Numbered from the stretch's first letter, positions 34,851 through 43,891 are shown. The stretch is DNA of 64,000 nucleotides from Novosphingobium sp. Leaf2 (GCF_001421325.1 NZ_LMJY01000021.1:80479-144478), one strand, 5' to 3'. Notes: a model not told the origin generated them from the letters alone. Numbers and translations: made by a program.

Positions 34851-35945
34851 TTAGCTGTCGGACGTCTCGGTGGAACGGGGATAATCCGTGTAACCCGCAG
34901 CACCGCCGCCGTAGAGCGTGGCCGGATCGATCTCTGCTAGCGGTGCGCCGTTTTGCAGCCGCTCCACAAGATCCGGATTGGCGATAAACGGGCGTCCGAA
35001 GGCGATCAGGTCGGCCTCCCCATTAGCCAGATGCGAAGTCGCCAGGTCGAGATCGAAGCCATTGTTGGCTATGTAGGTCTTCGAGAAGCGGCGGCGGAGC
35101 GATCCGTAGTCGAACGGCGCTACGTCCCGCGGCCCACCGGTCGCACCCTCCACAACGTGGAGATAGGCAATGCCTAGAGCATCGAGATGATCGACGATAT
35201 AGTCGTACTGCGCCTGGGGGTCGCTGCAGGAAATGCCATTGGCGGGTGAGACCGGCGAAATGCGTACGCCGGTGCGCTCGGCTCCGATTTCCCGCGCCAC
35301 CGCAGCGGTGACTTCCAGCATCAGGCGCGCACGGTTTTCCATCGAGCCGCCATAGGCGTCGGTGCGGACATTGGCGCCGTCCTTGGCGAACTGCTCAAGG
35401 AGATAGCCGTTGGCGCCGTGCACCTCGACCCCGTCGAAACCGGCCTCGATCGCGTTGGCGGCAGCCTGACGAAAGTCGTCGACGATGCCGGGCAGTTCAT
35501 CGATCCCCAATGCGTGGGGCTCGGACACATCGACGAAGGCGTTGTTGACAAAGGTCTGGCTCTCGGCGCGGATGGCCGAAGGCGCGACCGGTTGTCCGCC
35601 GCCGGGCTGGAGGTCGACATGGCTGATGCGGCCGACATGCCACAGCTGCAGGACGATGCGGCCGCCTTTTTCGTGGACGGCGGCGGTCACCTTGCGCCAG
35701 CCTTCTATCTGCTCGCGGGTATAGATGCCGGGCGTGTCCTGATAGCCCTGACCCTGCTGCGATATCTGGGTTGCCTCGGAAACGATCAGTCCGGCGGAAG
35801 CACGCTGAGCGTAATACTCGGCGGTCAGTTCACCGGGCACGAAGCCGGCACCGGCGCGGTTACGCGTCAGCGGCGCCATGACGATGCGGTTTGAAAGCGG
35901 GATGGCACCGAGTGTGTAGGGATCGAAAAGCGTAGTGTTGGTCAT
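34851..35945 (-). CDS. Alkene reductase, Old Yellow Enzyme family (NADH:flavin oxidoreductase)
   Basis: The protein has 364 residues from ATG 35945; the longer frame to 36098 overlaps the next gene and adds non-family sequence. It is an FMN TIM barrel with the OYE features PLSNRIVMAPLTRNRAG, LQLWHVGRISH, VEVHGANGYLLEQF (His/Asn that bind the substrate), AYGGSMENRARL and FGRPFIANPDL. OYE enzymes reduce activated C=C bonds of enones, nitro-olefins or nitrate esters using NAD(P)H. It lies between two SDR genes on the same strand, suggesting a redox detoxification cassette. Confidence 0.93.
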   Translation of the reverse strand: MTNTTLFDPYTLGAIPLSNRIVMAPLTRNRAGAGFVPGELTAEYYAQRASAGLIVSEATQISQQGQGYQDTPGIYTREQIEGWRKVTAAVHEKGGRIVLQLWHVGRISHVDLQPGGGQPVAPSAIRAESQTFVNNAFVDVSEPHALGIDELPGIVDDFRQAAANAIEAGFDGVEVHGANGYLLEQFAKDGANVRTDAYGGSMENRARLMLEVTAAVAREIGAERTGVRISPVSPANGISCSDPQAQYDYIVDHLDALGIAYLHVVEGATGGPRDVAPFDYGSLRRRFSKTYIANNGFDLDLATSHLANGEADLIAFGRPFIANPDLVERLQNGAPLAEIDPATLYGGGAAGYTDYPRSTETSDS

Positions 35946-36000
35946 GATGCACCTGTCTGGTGACCGCTGTTGCGGCATGGGTTTGGTTATTGCGTGCTGC

Positions 36001-36789
36001 TCAGGCGGGCGTGCGATAACGCTCGGTTGGCTGTGCATTGACGATGTTGCCCAGCATGGCCATGCGCGCGCCATCGAACGCATCCCACTGGCCGGCATCG
36101 TGCAGCGGCGGGATGGTTACCGGTTCGCGACGGTCGAAGCCGATCAGGGCGGCGTCCACCAGGTCGCCTACTTCCATGACATTGCTCATGGCGGCGATGT
36201 CGGCGCCGACATGATCCCAGATCTCGGTGCGGGTCGTGGCCGGAAGCACCGCCTGGACATAGACGCCCTTCGGTCCGAGTTCCTGCGCGAGCCCCTGCGA
36301 CAGGAACAGGACGAACGCCTTGGTGGCACCATACACCGTCAGGCCGAATTCCGGCGCAGTGCCGACCACTGAGCCGATGTTGACGATCGCCCCTTCGCCA
36401 ATCTCCGCAAGCCGCGGAGCGATAGCTTTGGCAAGCCGCAAAAGTGCCGTTGCGTTAAGCGTCACCAGCTTGGTCATGTCTGCGACGCTCTGATCGACGA
36501 AGGTTCCGCCGATCGCTGTTCCGGCGTTGTTGACCAGGATACCAATGCGCGCATCGTTACGCAGCCTGCCCTCGACCTTGGCAAGATCGGCAGCTTCGGT
36601 GAGATCGGCCGGAAGAATATCGATCACCACGCCGGTTTCTTCGCGCAGGCGCACCGCAAGCGCCTCCATCCGCGCCGCATCGCGCGCGACCAGCACGAGG
36701 TCATGGCCACGCCGCGCGAAGCGGTCGGCATACGTAGCGCCAATGCCTGTGGAGGCACCGGTGATCAGAACTGCAGGAATTTGGCTCAT
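36001..36789 (-). CDS. SDR family NAD(P)-dependent oxidoreductase
   Basis: This is a 262-residue SDR from ATG 36789. VLITGASTGIGATYADRFA (cofactor motif), LVNNAGTAIGG and the active-site YGATKAFVLF are all present. It belongs to the classical group with preference undetermined between NADH and NADPH. It is first of the minus-strand set SDR, ene-reductase, SDR pseudogene; two palindromic sites lie just upstream (36817-36852), so the set is likely repressed by a TetR-like protein. Confidence 0.92.
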   Translation of the reverse strand: MSQIPAVLITGASTGIGATYADRFARRGHDLVLVARDAARMEALAVRLREETGVVIDILPADLTEAADLAKVEGRLRNDARIGILVNNAGTAIGGTFVDQSVADMTKLVTLNATALLRLAKAIAPRLAEIGEGAIVNIGSVVGTAPEFGLTVYGATKAFVLFLSQGLAQELGPKGVYVQAVLPATTRTEIWDHVGADIAAMSNVMEVGDLVDAALIGFDRREPVTIPPLHDAGQWDAFDGARMAMLGNIVNAQPTERYRTPA

Positions 36790-36816
36790 CGTGTCGCTCT
36801 TTCCATCGCCGAATTC

Positions 36817-36852
36817 ATGATAGCTATCATATTTATATATGATACGCATCAT
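36817..36852. promoter_or_regulatory. Tandem palindromic operators ATGAT-N4-ATCAT upstream of the SDR/ene-reductase genes
   Basis: ATGATAGCTATCAT (36817-36830) is a perfect 14-bp palindrome. A second site with the same arms, ATGATACGCATCAT, is at 36839-36852, with centres 22 bases apart (two helical turns). They lie between the SDR start (36789, -) and the short + strand ORF near 36959. The spacing favours cooperative binding of two dimers on one face of the DNA. Confidence 0.6.
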
Positions 36853-36958
36853 TTAAATGTCAACGGCAGTCGTGGAAAAATTTGAAAACGAAAGTAAGCT
36901 GCGCGCAGACGCGGAGACCTGCGCGATCTTTGTTGGACAGAGGATTTTGGAGGGATTC

Positions 36959-37075
36959 ATGGCGCAAGGTGTGCAACGTGAGATGAGGTCCAACGATGCT
37001 CCAAGGCCACAATCAGGGGTCCCGCGTCGATCAGCCGCGGCGCGAAAACGTCACTATAGTCGCGCCCAGGTGTAG
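36959..37075 (+). pseudogene. Short ORF resembling the first residues of a TetR-type regulator, truncated
   Basis: The frame is open from 36857, but ATG 36959 has a strong TTGGAGGG site upstream. It gives only 38 residues (ending RRSAAARKRHYSRAQV then TAG). The basic tail followed by YSRAQV is what precedes helix 1 in many TetR proteins, but no HTH follows in any frame I could join. With the divergent operators, I read this as a decayed local repressor; a chance ORF is a real alternative. Confidence 0.35.
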
Positions 37076-37326
37076 ACGGCCTTGGCGGGCCGCGACTGGG
37101 ATAGTGAGATATGTCCTTCGCGATTCACATCGGGACGTCATCGAATATCGATGTTCTGCAATCCGCAGCCACGCGGTACCAATCACAATTCTTAACATAA
37201 GGAATATTATCGCATATATAATGATGCGATAATTGAATGCTGGTTCAAAATATGGACCCGTCACCCTTCCGCCCGACCTCCACTGGCAGGCTGTCCTTAG
37301 CCTCATAGCCAACATCCCAGGCAGGT
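37076..37326. other. Gene-free stretch with an AT-rich inverted repeat
   Basis: No coding signal seen on either strand. The stretch is markedly AT-rich around 37180-37260 compared with the rest of the window. It holds ATTATCGCAT at 37206-37215 and its exact complement ATGCGATAAT at 37224-37233 (8-base spacer), downstream of the glycosidase gene on the minus strand. It could be a terminator or an orphan operator. Confidence 0.5.
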
Positions 37327-39363
37327 TCAGCGCGCGAAGGCTTTGAATTCGGCGAGGCGGATGGCGCGGTTCGCGGTGGGCGCCATGGTCACGCGGATAC
37401 GGTCGGCCTGCACGGCGGGCCACCCCAGCTCGGTGATTCCGTTGGCGAGTGGCGCGGTATTTGCCGCCACCTTGCGCCACCGGCCACCCTGGAACACCTC
37501 AACGAAAACAGTGCGCGGCGCCTCGAACGTCCTGTCATCCGCGAAAAAGGCAAGTTCGGCGCGGGCCAGCGTGACCGTTTTGCCGAAGTCTACCGTATAC
37601 CACTGCGGCTTCGAGGACACGGCGGAATCCCACCCGTTCGGCAGCTCCGGGTAGAACCACATGCGGCCATCGATGCCGTCGTGCAGTTTCTCGGCGTCGA
37701 TGCCCGAGGATGCGTCGGGCCGGGGATAGCCGCCGCGCACCAGCTGGACCGCGACGTTCTCCTCGCGCACAATCGGCACATTGGCCTTGCGCGCCAACGA
37801 CACGGCGACGCGGCCTAGCTGCGCCTTCCGCGCGACTTCGCGGCCGTCCACCGCGATGGTGAGACCCCTGCCCGCGCCGTAGTGCGAGCCATCCGCGTCC
37901 CAGGTCACCGAGACTTGGTGGCCATGATACGGCACCCGCTCGGCGCGGAACCAGGCCAGCGCCTGCAGATCGCCGGCGGCCGGGAGCAGCGGATTGACCT
38001 CCAGCACGTCGTCGGCGCGCGGGCGGATACCAACCAGGCCGGTCAGGATCAGGTCGACGTAGCCGGAGTGGAAGTAATGATGACTGCGCGCGAGACCGAC
38101 GATGGGCTTGCCGGTCTCGGGGTCGTAGTCCTCCTCAAGGTCGAGCTTGCCCCCCTGGAAGTGCAGCTGGGTGTAAAGGCGCAGTTCGCGCATCCAGTCG
38201 CTGCGGGTGACGGACCCGCGCGCGTCGTAATGGTCGAGCAGGTTGGCCATGCCGATCAGGATCTGCGTGGTCTGGTAGGGCCAGATCGGGCCGTTCCACT
38301 GGCACTCGCGCGCGGTGCTCAGGTAGCGGTACTGGCGCATGTAGTATTCGTAATTCTTTTCGACCGTGCGCATCCCGGCCTTGCCGGCGAGCGAAGCAGG
38401 GTTGAGCAGGTGTGCCCACGCCTGCGCATACTTCGCCTCGTCGGGCACGAGGTCGAACATCCACGGCAGATATCCGACCAGTTCGCGGTTGCGGATCGGT
38501 TGCCAGTACCGGACGTACGCGTTGGTCAGCTGGTGGCGGTCAGTGAAGTGGCCCAGGTCAGGGTTCCACAAGTCCGCCAGCACACGCGTGCGCAGCGCGT
38601 CGGCGCGGGCGGCGTATTCCTCCGCCGTGACCGTATCGCCGGCCATCTCGGCGATACGCGAAAGCGCGCGGGCGTTGGCGAACATGTAGCTGTTCACCGA
38701 TGGGCGGAAGGCGTCGCCGCCCCGGAAGCCGTCCTTGCCGCCCGAAGCGTCGATTGACGAGACGGTGTACTCGGTTGCGTCCAGCAGCGGTTCGACGAAG
38801 TACAGGCCCTTGTCAAAGTCGAACTTCTCGTCCCACAGGCGATAGATGTGGCGCATGGTCTTGCGATGGGCGAGGACGGCCTCGCGATCACCATCGACCA
38901 GGTAGCGCCCCCAGACCGAGTCCGCCATGTAGTCAGTGAAGTGACGGTCGTTGCCGCCCTCGTACATGAAATTGATGTAGTCGTCGGTGAAACGGCGGTC
39001 GTTCAGCCAGCGTCCCTCGGCGATGTGGAAGCCGCTCGCGTCGTTGAGACTGGCGTAGGGATGGCGCTGCCAGTCCACGTCGTCGGCGAACTCGGTGGTG
39101 ATGTATCCTTGCGCCCCAAGATCGCGCTGGTGTGCCCGGAACAGGCCCCAGCGGTAATAGTAGACGGCGTCGATCTGCGGGTCGGCGGATTCGAAGAAGG
39201 GAATGCGCGCCTCGTACCACGGCGCATCGTTGCCGAAGCGAGCCTTGGCGATGGCGGGGATGTCGAGGGCCGGCGCATGCACCGATGGCGCCGGAGCCGG
39301 CGGCGACGCGGCCGTTGCAAGCAGCGCCACGGCGGCAAGGATCATCCGGTGCTTCGGGCGCAT
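37327..39363 (-). CDS. MGH1-like glycoside hydrolase with C-terminal F5/8 type C (discoidin-like) domain
   Basis: The protein has 678 residues from ATG 39363 (AAGGGG upstream). A signal peptide (MILAAVALLATAAS) is followed by an (alpha/alpha)6-type catalytic domain related to MGH1/GH63-like enzymes: YYYRWGLFRAHQRD, YFVEPLLDATEY, NGPIWPYQTTQILIGMANL (conserved NGP-x-WP) and HHYFHSGYVDLILTGLVG. The last ~150 residues look like an F5/8 type C carbohydrate-binding domain (WYTVDFGKTVTLARAEL to IRLAEFKAFAR). It lies beside the TBDR of the arabinan locus, so an arabinose-containing or side-chain glycan is the likely target, but the linkage is unknown. Confidence 0.8.
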   Translation of the reverse strand: MRPKHRMILAAVALLATAASPPAPAPSVHAPALDIPAIAKARFGNDAPWYEARIPFFESADPQIDAVYYYRWGLFRAHQRDLGAQGYITTEFADDVDWQRHPYASLNDASGFHIAEGRWLNDRRFTDDYINFMYEGGNDRHFTDYMADSVWGRYLVDGDREAVLAHRKTMRHIYRLWDEKFDFDKGLYFVEPLLDATEYTVSSIDASGGKDGFRGGDAFRPSVNSYMFANARALSRIAEMAGDTVTAEEYAARADALRTRVLADLWNPDLGHFTDRHQLTNAYVRYWQPIRNRELVGYLPWMFDLVPDEAKYAQAWAHLLNPASLAGKAGMRTVEKNYEYYMRQYRYLSTARECQWNGPIWPYQTTQILIGMANLLDHYDARGSVTRSDWMRELRLYTQLHFQGGKLDLEEDYDPETGKPIVGLARSHHYFHSGYVDLILTGLVGIRPRADDVLEVNPLLPAAGDLQALAWFRAERVPYHGHQVSVTWDADGSHYGAGRGLTIAVDGREVARKAQLGRVAVSLARKANVPIVREENVAVQLVRGGYPRPDASSGIDAEKLHDGIDGRMWFYPELPNGWDSAVSSKPQWYTVDFGKTVTLARAELAFFADDRTFEAPRTVFVEVFQGGRWRKVAANTAPLANGITELGWPAVQADRIRVTMAPTANRAIRLAEFKAFAR

Positions 39364-39499
39364 CGTCACCCCTTCAGGACGAAGCCGCACCCGGGCGGAC
39401 CGGGGACGACGATAATCGGTTCAGGCGGCCGGCCCCAGGGCGTTGGGCCTCAAGGTGTTGGGAGAGAACGCGCACCCGGAAAGACCCGGCCGCCTGTCC

Positions 39500-39535
39500 A
39501 GGGCCACAGCGGAATGGCAATACCGCTGTGGCCCT
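39500..39535. terminator. Strong hairpin after the arabinan-locus TonB receptor gene
   Basis: AGGGCCACAGCGG (39500-39512) and its exact complement CCGCTGTGGCCCT (39523-39535) make a perfect 13-bp stem with a 10-base loop, 17 bases past the receptor stop (39552, minus strand). No T-run follows on the minus strand. It may end or stabilise the receptor mRNA while letting some transcription reach the glycosidase gene at 39363. Confidence 0.55.
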
Positions 39536-39551
39536 GCCGTTTTGGGCACGA

Positions 39552-42155
39552 TCAGAACTTGAAGCGCGCGCCGACTTCGAAAGTGCGGTCGTACGTGCGC
39601 GTATCACGCGGGGTGCTGGAATAGTCTCCGTTGGCGTTCAGGCCCTTGAACCGGTCCTGGTAGGTACGATCGGTGATGTTGGTGGCATCGAAGGTGACCG
39701 TGATCGCCGGCGTCACGTCGTAACTGGCGGAGAAATCGAGCTGGCCGGTGGGATCAGCAACGATGGAACTCGCCTGGACGCCGCCCGAGTTGTAGCTGTC
39801 GACGAAGCTGGAACGCCAGTTGTACGCCAGGCGCGCCGAAATGCCGTACTTCTCGTAGATGGCCACGACGTTGTACGAATACTTGGACACGTTGACGAGG
39901 CGCTGCTTGCCGCCGTTGATCGGATCGTCGTTTTCGCCTTCGATGTAAGTGCCGTTGACTTGTGCGCCCAGCCCGCTGAGCGCGCCCGGCAGGAAGTCGA
40001 AGAACTGCTGGTAGGCCAGCTCGACACCCTTGAGCGTGCCCTTCACGCCGCGCGGACGGTTCACCAGCCAGGTCTGACCCTGATACTGCTCGGGCGCCGA
40101 GTACGTCTGGATGTAGCCGTCGAACTTGCGATAGAATGCTGCGGCGGTGAGCGAGGTGTTGCGGCTGATGTAGTATTCCAGCGTGGCATCGTACGCATCC
40201 GATTTGATCGGCCCCAAGTTGGGGTTGCCGCCGCTGCCGGTGCCGGCATAGCCCTGGTTGCCGGTCGAGCCGCTGGGCACATACGTGACGAGCGGGTTGA
40301 GATCGGCGAAGTTCGGGCGCGTAATCGTCTTGCCCGCTGCCAGACGCAGCTTCAGCTTGTCGGAGAGGCCGAAGCGGATGTTGATGCTGGGCAGGACGTT
40401 GACGTAGTTCTGCTTGCTCTCCACGCCGTTGCCGGACAGGTTCTGCACGGTGTTGACCACGCGCGCGCCCACCACGCCGTCCACCGGTATCGCGCCGATG
40501 TCGAAGCGGTAGGCCGCCTGGCCATAGAAGGCGTAGGTCTTCTCGACATCGGCGAAGGCGAGGTTGGGCTCGTAGGGACGATCGCCGGCCGCCTGGCCGA
40601 ACCATCCGCGCACGGTGTCGCTGTTGTTCAGCAGGTAATCGCCGCTGGCGTCGAGGAACGAGCCGATCCCTGCCCTGCCGCCGACGAGGCCGTTGGGCGA
40701 CAAGTCCCAGAAGTCCGTGGGCAGGGTGCTGACGAGAACCGGGTTGGTCGCCGCGAGCGGGATCGACGCGGTTGCCTGCGAGTCCACATGGCGGTTGGTG
40801 TACCGCACGCCGACCTTGAGCGCCGACAGGAAGCCGTCATCGAAGCGGTGCTCGACGTCCGCGCGCCAGGCCCACTGCTTGCTGAGCGCGACGCTGTGGT
40901 TGTCGAACAGCGTGCGCAGCGTGAAGTTGGCCGGATTGGTGAGGTCTACCCCCTGGATATCAACGTTGGGGGTGCCGCCCACGTCAAACTGGTACACCGC
41001 CGTGGGGGCGTTGAACGAGGTATCGACGATCATGTTGCGGTTGGCGAGCTTGCTGCGGTTGTACGTCAGCTCGCTCGTCAGGGTCGTGTGGTCGTCGGCG
41101 TCGTACTTCAGGCCACCGTTGATCTGGTAGGTGGTGGTCTTGTCCTTGTAAGCCTGGTTGCTGGTGATGGTGTACGCATCGCGCACGGTCACGCCACTGG
41201 CGAGGCTTGGGTAGTCAGCGTCGGGCGTAACCGAAGTGACGTTGCCGGCCTTGGGCAGGCCGACGAAGAAGTCGGTATCGTAGCGGTTTTTGTACTGCGT
41301 ATAGATCCCGTCGACATAGATTTCGAGGTTCGAGGCCGGGCGCCACTGGAACGAGCCGTTATAGGCCATGCGCCTGCGATCGCCCTGCGTGTACAGGCCG
41401 CCCACGGTGTCGGGCACGCCGATCTGGGCGCCGGTGGCAGGGCTGGCGATCGGGTTCGACACGAAGTCGAACGCGGTGTTGTCCTCGAAGCGGCGACGGT
41501 TGTACGACGCCGCCAGCATCAGGCCGATCTCGCCGATCGGGGTTTCCCAGCGGTTGCTCACGAGGCCGCTGCCCAGGTAGCTCCACTTGTCGGCCTGGTC
41601 GGAGTAAACGGCGCGGCCGCCGCCGGCGACCTCGAAGCCCGTGAAGTCGAACGGACGGCGCAAGCGCACGTCGATGATCCCGGCAACGCCGCCTTCGACA
41701 AGATCGGGGGTGCTGGTCTTGTAGACGTCGACGCCGGCTAGCAATTCGGCCGGAATGTCTGCCAGGGCAACGCCGCGAGCGGTGCCGGTGAAGGCTTCAC
41801 GACCGTTGATGAGCGTGGCGGTGTTGGGCAGGCCGCGGATCAGCACGGTGCCCGCTTCACCTGCGGCACGCGTGACCTGGACGCCGGTCACGCGCTGAAG
41901 CGCGTCGGCCACGGTGTTGTCAGGCAGCTTGCCGATGTCCTGGGCGACGATCGAATCGACGATCTGGACCGAGTTCTCCTTAATCCGCTGCGCGCTCGCC
42001 AGCGATGCGCGAACGCCCGTGACGATGATATCTTCAGGGGATGCCTCATCCGCAGCCGGCGCCTCGGAGGCGCCGGTGTCCTGAGCATGGGCCATCGTTG
42101 CCAGACCGAGGGCGAAAACGGATGCGGTGCAGAATGCTAATGGCTTGAGTGCCAT
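39552..42155 (-). CDS. TonB-dependent receptor, carbohydrate type
   Basis: The protein has 867 residues. A signal peptide (VFALGLATMAHA) precedes the TonB box region DIIVTGVRASLASAQ, and the plug has DSIVAQDIGKLPDNTVADAL and VLIRGLPNTATLINGRE, a signature of the Caulobacter/Xanthomonas polysaccharide-type receptors. The barrel ends FEVGARFKF. It has no STN domain, so no FecR signalling. Given its neighbours it should import arabino-oligosaccharides made by the secreted GH51/GH43 enzymes. A perfect 15-bp operator sits 63 bases upstream of the start. Confidence 0.95.
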   Translation of the reverse strand: MALKPLAFCTASVFALGLATMAHAQDTGASEAPAADEASPEDIIVTGVRASLASAQRIKENSVQIVDSIVAQDIGKLPDNTVADALQRVTGVQVTRAAGEAGTVLIRGLPNTATLINGREAFTGTARGVALADIPAELLAGVDVYKTSTPDLVEGGVAGIIDVRLRRPFDFTGFEVAGGGRAVYSDQADKWSYLGSGLVSNRWETPIGEIGLMLAASYNRRRFEDNTAFDFVSNPIASPATGAQIGVPDTVGGLYTQGDRRRMAYNGSFQWRPASNLEIYVDGIYTQYKNRYDTDFFVGLPKAGNVTSVTPDADYPSLASGVTVRDAYTITSNQAYKDKTTTYQINGGLKYDADDHTTLTSELTYNRSKLANRNMIVDTSFNAPTAVYQFDVGGTPNVDIQGVDLTNPANFTLRTLFDNHSVALSKQWAWRADVEHRFDDGFLSALKVGVRYTNRHVDSQATASIPLAATNPVLVSTLPTDFWDLSPNGLVGGRAGIGSFLDASGDYLLNNSDTVRGWFGQAAGDRPYEPNLAFADVEKTYAFYGQAAYRFDIGAIPVDGVVGARVVNTVQNLSGNGVESKQNYVNVLPSINIRFGLSDKLKLRLAAGKTITRPNFADLNPLVTYVPSGSTGNQGYAGTGSGGNPNLGPIKSDAYDATLEYYISRNTSLTAAAFYRKFDGYIQTYSAPEQYQGQTWLVNRPRGVKGTLKGVELAYQQFFDFLPGALSGLGAQVNGTYIEGENDDPINGGKQRLVNVSKYSYNVVAIYEKYGISARLAYNWRSSFVDSYNSGGVQASSIVADPTGQLDFSASYDVTPAITVTFDATNITDRTYQDRFKGLNANGDYSSTPRDTRTYDRTFEVGARFKF

Positions 42156-42217
42156 GATATCAACCCTCCCAGACGGGGCTGGTCGATACCATGCCCCTCG
42201 AATTACTCTGGCTAGTT

Positions 42218-42232
42218 ATTAGTCGGACTAAT
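42218..42232. promoter_or_regulatory. Operator site 1 of the arabinose locus: ATTAGTC-G-GACTAAT
   Basis: A perfect 15-bp palindrome (7-bp arms, 1-bp centre) upstream of the receptor gene start at 42155. The same core GTCGGA with similar flanks recurs at 50002-50016 and 52350-52364, always in a promoter region of the arabinose genes. The format fits a FadR/FCD-type GntR dimer, and the locus encodes one at 50100. Confidence 0.65.
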
Positions 42233-42347
42233 GCGATGCAAGAGGAAAAACACAGGTGCTGTCACAAACCTTTCTCAGGTGTTGCAGATCCGCCGCAACA
42301 TCGCCCGAAATTCTCCGGTTTCCGGCGATGTAACGGCATATTCCAGT

Positions 42348-43784
42348 TCAATCCGGAAACCATGCGCTGGCCGGATCGGCGGCGCCGGCGAGGCTAACGT
42401 TGTCGGAGAAATGCGCCAATGCCTTGCCCGCAAACGCCTGCGACACGAAGCGCACCGCACCGGCTTTCGTGGCCTCGCGGCGGAAGCGATCGGCCCCCGA
42501 AGCCGCGCCCGCGGCGGCGCGTGGCGCCAGAGCGACGGACCCGTCGGCAGCGGCGATCAGGCATTGGTCGGGCTCCATGATGGGCGAGAGCTGCACACTG
42601 CCGTCTTCCGCCGGCCAGGAGCGGAACTGGCTCTGCGCGATCGGGCCGGAACCGACCTTGAGGCGGGTGCCGTCAAGGACCAGGTTCTCACCCTGGCGAA
42701 CGGCGGGGGCGAAACGCTCGGGCAGCGGACCATTGCCCACCGGCACGCCAAAGTCCGGGTTGCCGTCCACGCCAAAATACAGGCGTTGAACGCGGGTGTG
42801 TCGGTCGGGGTTGTAAAGCGGGTCGCCTTCGATCGCCTCGTAATCGCGGCCGTGGTATACGAGGATGTCGTTGCCCTGCTCGTCCACGGTGAAGCTGTTG
42901 TGCCCCGGCCCGTAGACCGAGGTTTCCCGGCAAGTGGCGAAGACCGGCTGCTGCCACTTGGTCCAGGCGCGCGGGTCCATGATGTTGGCGGTCTCGTCCA
43001 CGCTCAGCAGGCCAAGGCAATAGCGCGCGTCGGTGGCGCTGGCCGAGTAGCTCATGAACAGGCGCCCGTTCTTGACGATGAATGCCGGCCCCTCGTTGAC
43101 CTTGTAGCCGCGCACTTCCCAGGGGAGCGTCGGCACCGTCAGCCGCGCGGGCGCGCCGGCAAGAGTCAGCGCGTCCTTCATGGGAGCGATGTAGATGTTG
43201 GAATTGGTGTCGATCCCCGGCTCACGCTGGGCCCACGAGAAGTAGCGCACGCCGCGATGCGTAAAGATGGTAGAATCGAGATTGAAGCTGTCCCACGGCG
43301 TCTGGAACTGGCCGAGGACGGACCAGTTGCCGGTAATCGGGTCGGGCCCGTCGCACACGACGGCGAACGTGCGGATGCGGAACACGTCCTCGCCTCCGCC
43401 ACTCGGCCCGGCCGCGAAGTAGACGATCCAGCGCCCGTCGACGAGGTGCAATTCCGGCGCCCACAGGAAGCCCGACATCGGCCCACTGGCCTGATGCCGC
43501 CAGAGCACGCGCTCCTGGGCGGTGGCGAGGCCGGCGATGGTCTTCGCCCGGCGCAGCGCCAGGCGGTCGTATTCGGGGACCGAGCCCATCATGTAGTAGA
43601 AGCCGTCGTCGTGGCGGAAGATCTGGGTGTCGGCGCGCTGGCGCACCAGGGGGTTGATCGGGTTTGCCGGGCGGGGGCCGCTCGGTGTCGGCGCGGTGCC
43701 GAGAGCGTTGACGGGGTTGGTGCAGGCGAGCGGCAGCAGCGAAGCCGTGGCGGCGAAAGTGCGGCGCGATAGAAGCATCGTCAT
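42348..43784 (-). CDS. Glycoside hydrolase family 43 protein (exo-arabinofuranosidase-like)
   Basis: The protein has 478 residues from ATG 43784 (GAGAGG upstream). The N-terminus LLSRRTFAATASLLPLACT has a twin-arginine and a lipobox-like LACT, so it may be Tat-exported and lipid-anchored. The GH43 five-blade propeller shows ADTQIFRHDDGFYYMMGS (base Asp), FLWAPELHLVDGRW and KVNEGPAFIVKNG (acid Glu). The region DILVYHGRDYEAIEGDPLYNP resembles GH43 exo-1,5-alpha-arabinofuranosidases of the Streptomyces Araf43A kind. A C-terminal ~140-residue AbfB-like beta-trefoil binding domain follows (LSPIMEPDQCLIAAADGS). Confidence 0.88.
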   Translation of the reverse strand: MTMLLSRRTFAATASLLPLACTNPVNALGTAPTPSGPRPANPINPLVRQRADTQIFRHDDGFYYMMGSVPEYDRLALRRAKTIAGLATAQERVLWRHQASGPMSGFLWAPELHLVDGRWIVYFAAGPSGGGEDVFRIRTFAVVCDGPDPITGNWSVLGQFQTPWDSFNLDSTIFTHRGVRYFSWAQREPGIDTNSNIYIAPMKDALTLAGAPARLTVPTLPWEVRGYKVNEGPAFIVKNGRLFMSYSASATDARYCLGLLSVDETANIMDPRAWTKWQQPVFATCRETSVYGPGHNSFTVDEQGNDILVYHGRDYEAIEGDPLYNPDRHTRVQRLYFGVDGNPDFGVPVGNGPLPERFAPAVRQGENLVLDGTRLKVGSGPIAQSQFRSWPAEDGSVQLSPIMEPDQCLIAAADGSVALAPRAAAGAASGADRFRREATKAGAVRFVSQAFAGKALAHFSDNVSLAGAADPASAWFPD

Positions 43785-43891
43785 GTCATCCTCTCCGGTG
43801 TTCATGTCGGTCCCGGTAGCGCTCGGGCGCCGGTTTGGTCTGCCTGAAAAAGAGCGCCCCGGCACAAAGCCGGGACGCTGTCAGGCGGGTT

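Noticed and set aside
39132..41741. 869-residue plus-strand open frame
   Set aside because: Mirror of the glycosidase and TonB receptor genes on the minus strand; composition is typical of antisense frames in high-GC DNA and no motif is recognisable.
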